Part shown: one piece after another, positions 34,867 to 43,560 of the stretch
Layout: every line of letters starts with the position of its first letter
How positions within the stretch are numbered: the first letter of the stretch is position 1
From: Ruminococcaceae bacterium P7
Lineage (GTDB): Bacteria > Bacillota > Clostridia > Oscillospirales > Acutalibacteraceae
DNA length: 64,000 nt
Direction of reading: 5' to 3'
Assembly (NCBI GenBank): GCA_900100595.1
Contig: FMUA01000011.1
Location: 48,578-112,577, forward strand
Notes under the pieces: generated by a model
The model's input: the letters and a program-made list of their open reading frames with translations, nothing else
Database searches by the model: none
What the model was told of the DNA's origin: nothing
Program-made: the position numbers and the translations under genes

Positions 34867-34880
34867 ATTTCAAAGAGTTG

Positions 34881-34909
34881 AAACCGTCTTAGCAATAAGG
34901 CGGTTTTTT
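34881..34909 (+). terminator. Terminator of the rsmD-coaD unit
   Basis: AAACCGTCTTA-GCAA-TAAGGCGGTTT then TTT, 15 bases after the coiled-coil gene. Confidence 0.85.
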
Positions 34910-35005
34910 CTTTTCCCGAAAAATAGACAAATATAGTAAGATGTTGCTTTTGAGCCGGGAATCTGTTTAAAAATAACAGCTTTTTAAAATTCGTGTAATA
35001 TTAGC

Positions 35006-35034
35006 TTGATTTTTCCGAGGTAATCGTATATAAT
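35006..35034 (+). promoter_or_regulatory. Promoter of the dcw cluster (mraZ)
   Basis: TTGATT (35006-35011), 17-base spacer, TATAAT (35029-35034). An inverted repeat sits just downstream at 35048-35070. Confidence 0.75.
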
Positions 35035-35047
35035 AGAACCACTAGGT

Positions 35048-35070
35048 GTCAAAAAGTACCACTTTGTGAC
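35048..35070 (+). promoter_or_regulatory. Inverted repeat at the mraZ transcription start
   Basis: GTCAAAAAGT-ACC-ACTTTGTGAC: 10-base arms with one mismatch, centred about 20 bases after the -10. It could be an operator. It does not look like the TGGGN-type direct repeats known for MraZ. Confidence 0.5.
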
Positions 35071-35118
35071 AGATTTGACCTGAAAATGCACGAAAACGGC
35101 AGACGGAGGTGGGCAAGC

Positions 35119-35538
35119 GTGTTCTCGGGAATGTCAAACCATAACATTGACGCGAAAGGCAGAATCGTCCTGCCCGCGAAATTCCGCGAGGAGCTCGGCG
35201 AGACCTTTATTATCGCGAACGGCTTCAACTCCAAGTGCGTGCAGGTGATGTCCAAGGCGGAGTATGAGAGAATCTCCGCGGGTATTATGGAGCTGCCGGC
35301 GCAGCAGGCGATGGCGATGCAGTACGTTTTCAACGTGACCGCCGTCGAAGTGACACCGAATGCCCAGGGACGTATCGTCATTCCTCCCGCGCTGCGAAAG
35401 CGCGCCAAGCTCGACAGCGAGGCGCTGGTGCTGGGAATGAACAGACGCATCGAAATCTGGAGCAGCGAGGTATATGAAGAGTTTATGCAGTCACAGCTTG
35501 ATATCGCCGCCGAGGCGATGCTCAACTTCAAGCTGTAG
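35119..35538 (+). CDS. mraZ: Transcriptional regulator MraZ
   Basis: A 139-aa protein with two AbrB-like swapped-hairpin repeats: NIDAKGRIVLPAKFREELG (about 8-26) and PNAQGRIVIPPALRKRAKL (about 84-102). The GTG at 35119 is chosen because GGAGG is 8-9 bases upstream and the product begins (M)FSGMSNHNIDAKG, as MraZ does elsewhere; ATG 35086 would add 11 residues in front of the RBS. MraZ represses its own dcw operon in other bacteria. rsmH follows after 9 bases. Confidence 0.92.
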   Translation: MFSGMSNHNIDAKGRIVLPAKFREELGETFIIANGFNSKCVQVMSKAEYERISAGIMELPAQQAMAMQYVFNVTAVEVTPNAQGRIVIPPALRKRAKLDSEALVLGMNRRIEIWSSEVYEEFMQSQLDIAAEAMLNFKL

Positions 35539-35547
35539 GAGGGGCGT

Positions 35548-36471
35548 ATGGAATTCAATCATATTCCCGTCCTGCTCAATGAAACCATTGAGGGACTTGC
35601 AGTCAGGGAAAACGGAATCTACGTGGACGGTACCGCGGGCGGCGGCGGTCATTCGGCGGAAATCCTCAGGCGGCTCAAGAGCGGCAGGCTGATTTCCATT
35701 GATCAGGACCCCGACGCGATCCAGACGCTCACCGAGCGTTTCAAGAAAAACGAGAATTCAATCATCATCAAGGGCAACTTCGCCGATATGAAGGAGCTTC
35801 TGGCGCAGCGCGGCCTGTACAGGGTCGACGGCGTTCTGCTCGATATCGGCGTATCCTCCCATCAGCTCGACACGCCCGAACGCGGCTTTTCGTTCCATGA
35901 GGACGCGCCGCTCGACATGCGCATGAGCCGCAAGGGAACCACAGCCGCCGAGCTGGTCAATACGCTGCCCTTTGAGGAGCTGCGCCGCATCCTCTTTGAG
36001 TACGGGGAGGAGAAGTACGCAGGCTCCATCGCAAAAGGAATTCTCGCCGCCAGAGAGCAGAAGCCGATCGAAACGACGCTTCAGCTGGCGGAGATTGTCA
36101 AAGCGAACGTCCCGCAGCGCGTCAGGAGGGACGGACATCCTGCGCGCAAAACATTTCAGGCAATCCGCATAGCAGTCAACGACGAGCTGGGTGTTCTCAG
36201 ACGCGGTTTGGAAGGCGCGTTTGAGCTGCTCGGTTCGGGCGGAAGGCTGGCTGTCATCACGTTTCACTCGCTCGAGGACAGGCTTGTCAAGCAGCAAATG
36301 GCGGCTTGGTGTCAGGGCTGCACCTGTCCCAAGGACTTCCCGGTTTGCGTCTGCGGAAACAAGCCGAAAGCAAAATTAGTGCATAAAAAACCTGTTTGTG
36401 CAAATGAAACAGAATTGACTATCAACCCCAGAGCGAGAAGTGCAAAGTTGAGAATATGCGAAAAATTATAA
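35548..36471 (+). CDS. rsmH: 16S rRNA (cytosine(1402)-N4)-methyltransferase RsmH
   Basis: A 307-aa methyltransferase (MraW). It opens EFNHIPVLLNETIEGL, with the SAM loop YVDGTAGGGGHSAEIL (about 25-40), LLDIGVSSHQLDTPERGFSF near 97 and ITFHSLEDRLVKQ (about 236). A Cys-rich patch near 257-272 (CQGCTCPKDFPVCVCG) is common in clostridial versions. Second gene of the dcw cluster. Confidence 0.96.
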   Translation: MEFNHIPVLLNETIEGLAVRENGIYVDGTAGGGGHSAEILRRLKSGRLISIDQDPDAIQTLTERFKKNENSIIIKGNFADMKELLAQRGLYRVDGVLLDIGVSSHQLDTPERGFSFHEDAPLDMRMSRKGTTAAELVNTLPFEELRRILFEYGEEKYAGSIAKGILAAREQKPIETTLQLAEIVKANVPQRVRRDGHPARKTFQAIRIAVNDELGVLRRGLEGAFELLGSGGRLAVITFHSLEDRLVKQQMAAWCQGCTCPKDFPVCVCGNKPKAKLVHKKPVCANETELTINPRARSAKLRICEKL

Positions 36472-36489
36472 TTTTTTTCCTCTCAGCTA

Positions 36490-36518
36490 TAGACAAACGG
36501 CTTGTTTTGGTGTAAAAT
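36490..36518 (+). promoter_or_regulatory. Internal promoter before ftsL
   Basis: TAGACA (36490-36495), 17-base spacer, TAAAAT (36513-36518). The 280-base gap to ftsL also has TTACAC/GTGTAA arms (about 36540 and 36573) and no gene; the long leader is unexplained. Confidence 0.5.
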
Positions 36519-36751
36519 ATAACAAAGTTGTAAATAATGTTACACCTACCAGAAATTGTGCTTAACCGTAGTGTAATGACTAAATATTCCGGGAAAACGG
36601 CTTGAAACCGTCATTTCGGACAGATTGTGTGTGATTTGTTGATATCAAATGATTAAAATTTTGAAACTTTTTTGGTTTTAAGAATTAAAATATGATGTCA
36701 ACCGTGTGTTTTATGAAAACTTGTACATAGAAAGGCATAAGGTGCAATCCC

Positions 36752-37291
36752 ATGGCGTTAAAAAACAATGCTGCTTATGACTTGAATCTTTTTGACGACG
36801 AGCCTGCATACAGTTCTTCGGCGGCGCCGAAAAGACGTGAGGATGAACCCGTCAGAAAAACAGCAAAGAAAAAGAAAACCAATGTGGTTACGTTCTCCGA
36901 GGAGGACAAGCTAAAGTCCAGGAAGCGTAAGCACAACCCGTTCAAACTGATTCTCGGCGGACTGAGCGCAGCTGTAGTCACCGTGATCATCGGTTTTATC
37001 ATCGTCGGACAGGTGCAGCTCACCGAGCTCAATCAGGAGATCATCTCGGCGCAGGCTACTCTGGAGGACACCCAGAGCATCTACACCCAGAACCAGATGA
37101 AGCTCCAAGCGAGCCTCTCGACCGCGGAAATTGAAAAGCACGCGACCGAGGTGCTTGGAATGACCAAAGCCTCAAACGCACAGAAGGAGTTTATCTCGCT
37201 TGAGGGAGGAGACAAAGCGGAGGTATCCGTACAGAAGGAGGAAAATCTTTTCACTCAGTTCATTGAGTCAATTAAAAATCTTTGGTCATAA
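36752..37291 (+). CDS. ftsL: FtsL-like division protein
   Basis: A 179-aa bitopic protein. The cytoplasmic N-terminus (1-62) is charged with a Lys-rich patch (RKTAKKKKTNVV). One membrane helix (about 64-88) is followed by an extracytoplasmic leucine-zipper-like coiled coil (LTELNQEIISAQATLEDTQS) and a KASNAQKEF region. This is the septum formation initiator/FtsL layout, and the place between rsmH and the division PBP is the canonical ftsL position. FtsL-DivIC-FtsQ activate septal wall synthesis. Confidence 0.82.
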   Translation: MALKNNAAYDLNLFDDEPAYSSSAAPKRREDEPVRKTAKKKKTNVVTFSEEDKLKSRKRKHNPFKLILGGLSAAVVTVIIGFIIVGQVQLTELNQEIISAQATLEDTQSIYTQNQMKLQASLSTAEIEKHATEVLGMTKASNAQKEFISLEGGDKAEVSVQKEENLFTQFIESIKNLWS

Positions 37292-37453
37292 CATTCATTG
37301 AAATTTAATATATTTCTGTAAGGAATACAAATGAGAGTTAAGGCTGAAAGTCTTGGCTCTTTTCCTTGTTTATAGGAGATAAAAAACAATTGCCCAATAA
37401 TTGCTTAATATTGCTGAAAATCCATACTTGATTGCGGTAGAAGGAGCTGTGCT

Positions 37454-39730
37454 TTGGAAGAAAAAAAGAAACAAAAATTATTTGACAAAAAGCGCGCCGA
37501 CAGGGGACCCAACCAGCGGCTGCGCCAGAGAACCGCGGTGCTGATTATCCTGATCTTAGTGGTGGGATTCGGCGCCACATTGCTGCGCCTGTCATTTCTG
37601 ACAATGGTTCAGGGCAGCGAGCTTCAGGAGAAGGCGGTCGGTCAGCAGCTGAGCGACACCGTCCTCACGGCGAAGCGCGGTTCCATCTACGACGCCAAAG
37701 GCACCACGCTTGCGGAAAGCGCCTCGGTGTGGCAGGTCGTGCTTGCGCCGATCAACTTTGACGACGACAAGCAGCGCGAGGCTGCGGCAAGAGGACTCTC
37801 CGAGATCCTCGGGCTGGACTACGAAAACGTCCTTGAAAAGACGCAGCAGAAGAACTACTACACCGTCGTCAAGCGCAAAATCGAGGTGGAGCAGCGCGAC
37901 AAGGTCATCGAGCTGATGAAAACGCTCACCAAGGAATACGACTGCGGCAGCGTCATCCAGCTTCTCGACGACTACAAGCGCTACTATCCCAAGGACACCC
38001 TCGCGTCCGCGGTCATCGGCTTCACGGGAGCGGATGAGCAGGGACTGGAGGGCGTTGAGTACAAATACGACAAATACCTCTCGGGCACTCCGGGCAGAAT
38101 CATCACCGCCAAAAATGCCCGCGGTACCAATATGCCGTTCCAGTACGAACAGAACGTCGAAAGCGAGAACGGCAACAACATCTATCTCACCATCGACGAG
38201 ACCATCCAGAGCATCTGCGAAAAGTATGTGGCGCAGGCTGTCATCGACAACAACGTCATGAACCGCGCGGGCTGCATCTGCATGGACGTTAACACGGCCG
38301 CGATCCTCGCGATGGTCACCTCCGACGGCTACAACCTCAACGACCCGTATCAGCTGCCGTCTTCGGAGGTGGACCGCATCAAGCAGCTTCCCAAGGAGGA
38401 GCAGGACAAGGAAGAGAGCAAGGCGCTCGCGGCGATGTGGCGTAACAAATGCGTCGCGGACACCTACATGCCCGGCTCGGTATTCAAGATGTGCACCGCG
38501 TCGATGGCGCTGGAGGAAGGCAAGATCAAGGACAACTCCAGCTTCACCTGCGGCGGCTACATGCGCGTAGAGGACTATGATATCGGCTGCTCGGTTACCT
38601 CGGGTCACGGAACGCAGACCTTCCTCGAATCGTTCTGTCACTCCTGCAACCCTGCCTTCATCCAGATCGGACAGCTGGTGGGCATCGATAAATTCAGAGA
38701 TTATTACACGGCGTTCGGCTTCTCGGAGAAGTCGGGCATCGACCTCCCGGGTGAAGCGGACGACAGCTTCTGGCCGGAGGGTCAGATGGGCATGGTCGAC
38801 CTCGCGGTTGCGTCGTTCGGACAGAACTTCTCCATCACGCCGCTGAGCATGATCACCGCGTGCGCGGCGGTCAGCAACGGCGGTTACGTACTGCAGCCCT
38901 ATGTGGTATCGAAAATCACAGACGCGGACGGCAACGTCGTCAAGACGATGGAGCGCAAGGTGAAGCGTCAGGTCATTTCCACCGAGACCTCCGAGCGTCT
39001 CTGCGAGATGCTCGCGGCATATCCCGAGGTCAACGGCGCTGCAGGCGGCGCTGTTCCGGGCTACAAGGTCGGCGGCAAGACGGGTACCTCCGAGAAAATC
39101 GGTATAGAGAAGAACGTCAGCTCGTTCGGCAAGGACTATATCGCGTCCTTCTGCGGAATCGCTCCGACGGACGACCCGCAGATCGCGCTGCTCGTGTTCC
39201 TCGACACGCCGAGCGGCGGCGGCTACTACGGTTCCCAGATCGCGGCTCCTCTGTTCACGGAGATTATGTCCGAGGTTCTGCCGTATCTCGAAATCAGCAC
39301 AGACTACAAGGAAGAGGACCTCGCGTATCTCAACGTGAGCGCGGGCGACTATACCAATATATCCTCCGAGGAAGCGGTTACAAAGGTATCGAACGACGGC
39401 TTTATTCCCGAGATCGTCGGCTCAGGCACGACGGTTGTGTCGCAGATGCCGACCGTATCCTCCAAGATGGCGCAGGGCGGCACGATCGTCCTTTACACCG
39501 ACAACACGACCCAGCCCGAAAAGGTGACGGTACCCGACTTCAAGAATGCCGTCGCGTATGAGGTCAACGGCATCGCCGCGATGAACGGACTGAACGTCAG
39601 CTACAACGGCGCGGTCAGCGCGTCGGGCGTAGCGGTCGCGCAGAGCGTCAAGGAGGGCACACAGGTCAACAAGGGCACGGTCATTGCCGTCACCTTCAAG
39701 GCAAACGCCGAAGGCGGCTCCAGCGATTAA
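37454..39730 (+). CDS. Class B penicillin-binding protein with C-terminal PASTA (FtsI/SpoVD type)
   Basis: A 758-aa transpeptidase. An N-terminal membrane helix (about 28-48) is followed by a PBP dimerisation domain with AKRGSIYDAKG (about 74) and the penicillin-binding domain: Ser342-x-x-Lys345 (PGSVFKM), Ser397-Cys-Asn399 and Lys542-Thr-Gly544 (GGKTGTSEK). A PASTA-like domain closes it (about 690-750, VTVPDFKNAVAYEVNGIAAM). The start is TTG 37454, 7 bases after AAGGAG. It crosslinks septal peptidoglycan with FtsW. Only one such PBP is in the cluster, so it cannot be assigned firmly to division (FtsI) rather than spore cortex (SpoVD). Confidence 0.93.
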   Translation: MEEKKKQKLFDKKRADRGPNQRLRQRTAVLIILILVVGFGATLLRLSFLTMVQGSELQEKAVGQQLSDTVLTAKRGSIYDAKGTTLAESASVWQVVLAPINFDDDKQREAAARGLSEILGLDYENVLEKTQQKNYYTVVKRKIEVEQRDKVIELMKTLTKEYDCGSVIQLLDDYKRYYPKDTLASAVIGFTGADEQGLEGVEYKYDKYLSGTPGRIITAKNARGTNMPFQYEQNVESENGNNIYLTIDETIQSICEKYVAQAVIDNNVMNRAGCICMDVNTAAILAMVTSDGYNLNDPYQLPSSEVDRIKQLPKEEQDKEESKALAAMWRNKCVADTYMPGSVFKMCTASMALEEGKIKDNSSFTCGGYMRVEDYDIGCSVTSGHGTQTFLESFCHSCNPAFIQIGQLVGIDKFRDYYTAFGFSEKSGIDLPGEADDSFWPEGQMGMVDLAVASFGQNFSITPLSMITACAAVSNGGYVLQPYVVSKITDADGNVVKTMERKVKRQVISTETSERLCEMLAAYPEVNGAAGGAVPGYKVGGKTGTSEKIGIEKNVSSFGKDYIASFCGIAPTDDPQIALLVFLDTPSGGGYYGSQIAAPLFTEIMSEVLPYLEISTDYKEEDLAYLNVSAGDYTNISSEEAVTKVSNDGFIPEIVGSGTTVVSQMPTVSSKMAQGGTIVLYTDNTTQPEKVTVPDFKNAVAYEVNGIAAMNGLNVSYNGAVSASGVAVAQSVKEGTQVNKGTVIAVTFKANAEGGSSD

Positions 39731-40005
39731 TTTTAAATCGCGTACTATGGGTTTGATGTGGAGGATGGGTTTCGTTTTCGCGGGATGAGTTCATCTTATC
39801 CTGACGAATCCCATTTCCTGCACAAAGGTTGTTTTCAACGGCAATTCGTTTTCGCGGGATGAGTTCATCTTATCCTGACGAATCCCGTTTTCTGCCCATA
39901 CTTTACACACCATCACATGAAGCTTATCCTGTTATCGGGGTTAGTGATACACATTACACCGCGGCTTGTCCGCGCAACGAAAGCGGTTCGCGCCGCTGCT
40001 GAAAG
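39731..40005. repeat. Repeat-bearing spacer between pbp and mraY
   Basis: Starts with TAAATCGCGTACTATGGGT (39734-39752), one base different from a copy after pheS. Then a 42-base unit beginning TTCGTTTTCGCGGGATGAG is present identically at 39771-39812 and 39845-39886 (period 74). The unit contains the palindrome GATGAGTTCATC. No gene lies in this 287-base gap. Confidence 0.75.
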
Positions 40006-40017
40006 GAACGGTAAAAT

Positions 40018-41046
40018 ATGTTAGTATACGGAATATGGACCTTCTGCGCGGCAGTCGCCGCCTTCCTGATTTCGGCGGTAACGGGTAAATTCCTGATTCC
40101 CTACCTCCGCAAGCTCCACTTTGGTCAGACCATCCTCGAGGACGGTCCCAAGTGGCACTCGAGCAAGCAGGGTACACCGATCATGGGTGGCATCATGTTC
40201 ATCATCGCGATCGTGGTTGTCACGGTCGTCAGCACGCTGCTTTATGTGTTCTTCGGCGGCAACTTCATCGAAACATATTTTTCGGATATCTCGCGTGATG
40301 CGGCGTTCCTCTTTGCGGGACTCGGTCTTGCGGTTGCAAACGGCTTGATCGGCTTTATCGACGACTACACCAAGGTCGTCAAGAAGCGCAACCTCGGCCT
40401 GACGGCGATCCAGAAGCTCGTTCTGCAGTTCCTCGCGGCAGGCATCTATCTCGCGGTTCTCGGCATTCTCGGCTACGGCACCGCCACCGTGATTCCCTTT
40501 GTGGGCACGGTCGACCTCGGCTTCTTCTACTACATCATAGCCGCAGTCGTGATCGTCGGCGTTGTCAACGCGGTCAACCTGACCGACGGCATCGACGGTC
40601 TTGACGGTTCGATCACATTTTTTGTCGCGGTCAGCTTCATGCTGATAGCCAGCAAGATGTATTCCCTCGGCATCACCGCCGCAAGCGCGGCAGTCGCGGG
40701 CGCTTGTCTCGGCTTCCTTGTCTGGAACTTCCATCCCGCGAAGGTGTTCATGGGCGACACAGGCTCGCTGTTCCTCGGCGGTATCGTCTGCGCGCTTGCT
40801 TTCGCGGTCAACATGCCGATCCTGCTTCTGCCGCTCGGCATCGTCTATCTCTGCGAGATGTTCTCGGTCATGCTTCAGGTCAGCTACTTCAAGCTCACCC
40901 ACGGCAAAAGACTGTTCAAAATGAGCCCTATTCACCATCACTTTGAAATGTGCGGCTGGAGCGAGGTCAAGATTGTCGGCGTATTCAGCACGGTTACCGC
41001 GCTGTTCGGTGCGGTCGCATTCCTGCTGGTGTTTTTCGGCGTATAA
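40018..41046 (+). CDS. mraY: Phospho-N-acetylmuramoyl-pentapeptide-transferase
   Basis: A 342-aa polytopic (about ten-helix) enzyme forming lipid I. Signatures: GPKWHSSKQGTPIMGGIMF (about 43-61), NGLIGFIDDYTKVVKKRNLG (about 111-130, catalytic DD), NLTDGIDGLDG (about 186) and IHHHFEMCGWSE (about 310). AAAGGAACGG precedes ATG 40018. In many Firmicutes murE and murF precede it; here the repeat spacer does. Confidence 0.97.
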   Translation: MLVYGIWTFCAAVAAFLISAVTGKFLIPYLRKLHFGQTILEDGPKWHSSKQGTPIMGGIMFIIAIVVVTVVSTLLYVFFGGNFIETYFSDISRDAAFLFAGLGLAVANGLIGFIDDYTKVVKKRNLGLTAIQKLVLQFLAAGIYLAVLGILGYGTATVIPFVGTVDLGFFYYIIAAVVIVGVVNAVNLTDGIDGLDGSITFFVAVSFMLIASKMYSLGITAASAAVAGACLGFLVWNFHPAKVFMGDTGSLFLGGIVCALAFAVNMPILLLPLGIVYLCEMFSVMLQVSYFKLTHGKRLFKMSPIHHHFEMCGWSEVKIVGVFSTVTALFGAVAFLLVFFGV

Positions 41047-41070
41047 CTACATCTGTAATTGGAGGAACCT

Positions 41071-42339
41071 ATGGCTCCAAATAAAAAAATGCTCTTAAAG
41101 GGCGATATCAACCGTATCTATGACGAGAAAATCAGAAACCGCAAGCGTGCGCAGAGCGGCCCCAAGGAAAAATTCTTCATCCGTCCGACGCGTCAGCGCA
41201 AGATGAAGAACGCGAAGTGGTTCGCAGTCGGCATGGGAATCGACCTGCCGTTCTGCATTATCCTCTTGATCCTGCTCACCATCGGCACCATCATGATGTT
41301 CTCGGCAAGCTACGCCTTCGCCTATTATACACAGGGCGACAGCTACTATTTCCTGACGCGTCAGCTGATATTTATCGGCGTCGGACTGGTCGGTATGGCG
41401 GTGATGTCGTTCTTCAACTACAACAAGTTCCACAGCATTGCGCCTTTGGTACTGGGCATCGCTTATGTCTGTCTGCTGATCGTGCTGGTGCTGCCCGCGG
41501 GCGACGGCGGCGTCAAGCGCTGGATTCCGCTGGGCGTGTTCAATATCCAGCCCTCGGAGATCGCGAAGTTCGCGGTGATCCTGTTCTTCGCGCACTGGGC
41601 GAGCAAATATTACGACAAGATGCAGCTGCCCAAGTTCAGCGTTCTGCCGGGCTTGGTGGTATTCGGCTCGATCGCGATGCTGCTCTTTCTGGAGCCGCAC
41701 TATTCGGGTATCGTCATCATCGGTATGCTGACGGTGCTGATGCTCTACATCGGCGGCATGAAAACAAGATATCTCGCGATCGGCGGTATCGCGCTTGTCG
41801 GCATCGTGCTGGTTCTGGCGGTGACGGGCGGTCTGTCCTACGCCATGAGCCGTATGGACGGCTGGGGACAGGCGCTGGAATACACCACGGAGGACATGTG
41901 GCAGACGACATGGCAGACGCGAAACTCGCTCTACGCGATCGGCTCGGGCGGACTCTGGGGTCTGGGACTCGGTCAGTCCAGACAGAAATACCTCTATCTT
42001 CCCGAACCGCAGAACGACTTCATCTTCGCGATCGTCGTCGAGGAGCTGGGACTGATCGGCGCGATCATTATTCTGCTGATCTTCGCGCTGCTTGTCTGGA
42101 GAGGCATCACGCTCTCCCTGCGCTCCAAGGATAAATTCGGCAAGCTGCTGGGCATCGGTCTGACCTCGCAGATCGGCATTCAGGTCGTGCTCAACATTCT
42201 GGTTATCACCGACTGGCTGCCCAACACGGGTATTTCGCTGCCGTTCTTCTCATACGGCGGCTCCTCACTGATCATGCTGCTCGCGCAGATGGGCATTGTG
42301 CTCTCCATCTCGCGCACGGCGAACATTGAAAGAACATAA
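41071..42339 (+). CDS. ftsW: FtsW/SpoVE-type SEDS glycosyltransferase
   Basis: A 422-aa polytopic SEDS protein. A basic cytoplasmic N-terminus (1-45) is followed by about ten helices, with VGMAVMSFFNYNKFHS, PAGDGGVKRWIPLG, QPSEIAKFAVILFFA and the C-terminal NTGISLPFFSYGGSSLIMLL. The conserved extracytoplasmic Asp region and PSE motif are present. ATG 41071 follows GGAGG; TTG 41059 lies in the RBS itself. SEDS proteins polymerise glycan strands with a class B PBP, here three genes upstream of murG. Confidence 0.94.
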   Translation: MAPNKKMLLKGDINRIYDEKIRNRKRAQSGPKEKFFIRPTRQRKMKNAKWFAVGMGIDLPFCIILLILLTIGTIMMFSASYAFAYYTQGDSYYFLTRQLIFIGVGLVGMAVMSFFNYNKFHSIAPLVLGIAYVCLLIVLVLPAGDGGVKRWIPLGVFNIQPSEIAKFAVILFFAHWASKYYDKMQLPKFSVLPGLVVFGSIAMLLFLEPHYSGIVIIGMLTVLMLYIGGMKTRYLAIGGIALVGIVLVLAVTGGLSYAMSRMDGWGQALEYTTEDMWQTTWQTRNSLYAIGSGGLWGLGLGQSRQKYLYLPEPQNDFIFAIVVEELGLIGAIIILLIFALLVWRGITLSLRSKDKFGKLLGIGLTSQIGIQVVLNILVITDWLPNTGISLPFFSYGGSSLIMLLAQMGIVLSISRTANIERT

Positions 42340-42373
42340 GCTATTGACACTATATATGACTCGGAGGGGTTTT

Positions 42374-43495
42374 ATGAAGGTTCTTCTTGCGGGCGGCGGC
42401 ACCGCGGGTCACATCAATCCCGCGCTTGCCATCGCGGGCTATATCAAGGAAAAGCGTCCCGATACGGAAATACTGTTTATCGGCAACAAGGGCGGCATGG
42501 AGCAGCGCCTTGTCACACAGGCGGGCTTCCGCATCGAATCCATCACCATCAGCGGCTTCAAGCGCGGCTTCAAGCCCAAGGATACGGTGGAAAACATCAA
42601 AACCATCCGCAGAACCTTCAAGTCCTCGCATGATGCGAAGAAGATCATCAAGGAATTTCAGCCCGATATCTGCATCGGCACGGGCGGCTATGTGTCGGGA
42701 CCCGTGGTACGCACCGCCGCGCAGATGGGTATTCCCTGTCTGGTTCACGAGCAGAACGCCTATCCGGGCATCACGAACAAGATGCTGCGCAGGCGCGTCA
42801 AAAAGGTCATGCTCGCGGTGGAGGCGGCGAAGAAGTACTTCACCGACGCCGACACCATCGTCACGGGCAACCCCGTGCGCGGTGAGATCCTGACCGCCGA
42901 CAAGCATGAGAGCCGCAAAAAGCTCGGACTCGACCAGCGTCCCGTAGTGCTTTCGTTTGGCGGAAGTCTCGGAGCGGACAGAGTCAACCGTGCGGTTGCC
43001 GACCTCGTCGCGAGAAGCGGCAGGGACGGACGCTATCAGCACATCCACGCCTACGGCAAGTTCGGCGACTGGTTCCCGTCCCTATTGACGGAGAAGGGCG
43101 TCGACCTCAACGAAGCGCCGAACCTCGACATCCGTCCCTATATCGACAACATGCCCGAGTGCATGGCGGCGGCGGATCTGGTCATCTGCCGCGCGGGCGC
43201 GATCACGCTCAGCGAGCTGCAGGCAATGGGCAAGCCCGCGATCCTGATTCCTTCTCCGAATGTCGCGGAGAATCACCAGTACCACAATGCGATGGCGCTT
43301 GTCAACGCGGGCGCAGCGGACATCATCGAGGAGAGCGACCTGACGGGCGAGCTGCTGACGCAAAAGGCAGACGAGCTGCTCCAAAACCCAGAAAAGCTGC
43401 AAAAATACAGCGAAAACGCAAGGAAAATGGCAATCACCAACGCCACCGAAAAGATCTACGCGGTGGTGAAGAAGGTGCTCGAGGCGGAGAAATAA
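42374..43495 (+). CDS. murG: UDP-N-acetylglucosamine transferase MurG
   Basis: A 373-aa GT-B glycosyltransferase converting lipid I to lipid II. The N-terminal loop GGGTAGHINPALAIAG (about 8-23), GTGGYVSGPVV near 102 and HEQNAYPGITNKML near 126 are typical. The C-terminal domain has SFGGSLGADRVN, YIDNMPECMAAADLVICRAG and NHQYHNA. ATG 42374 has CGGAGGGG upstream; the frame opening at 42296 runs inside ftsW. Confidence 0.96.
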   Translation: MKVLLAGGGTAGHINPALAIAGYIKEKRPDTEILFIGNKGGMEQRLVTQAGFRIESITISGFKRGFKPKDTVENIKTIRRTFKSSHDAKKIIKEFQPDICIGTGGYVSGPVVRTAAQMGIPCLVHEQNAYPGITNKMLRRRVKKVMLAVEAAKKYFTDADTIVTGNPVRGEILTADKHESRKKLGLDQRPVVLSFGGSLGADRVNRAVADLVARSGRDGRYQHIHAYGKFGDWFPSLLTEKGVDLNEAPNLDIRPYIDNMPECMAAADLVICRAGAITLSELQAMGKPAILIPSPNVAENHQYHNAMALVNAGAADIIEESDLTGELLTQKADELLQNPEKLQKYSENARKMAITNATEKIYAVVKKVLEAEK

Positions 43496-43560
43496 ATCCG
43501 CGATAACAATTCGCGTTCAGGCGCATATGATATACTGTATTCTGATAAAGGGGTGTCAGT

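Noticed and set aside
37331..37375. 14-codon ORF (MRVKAESLGSFPCL) before the class B PBP gene, with a fair RBS
   Set aside because: Too short and without regulatory features such as a codon run or attenuator to support a leader peptide.
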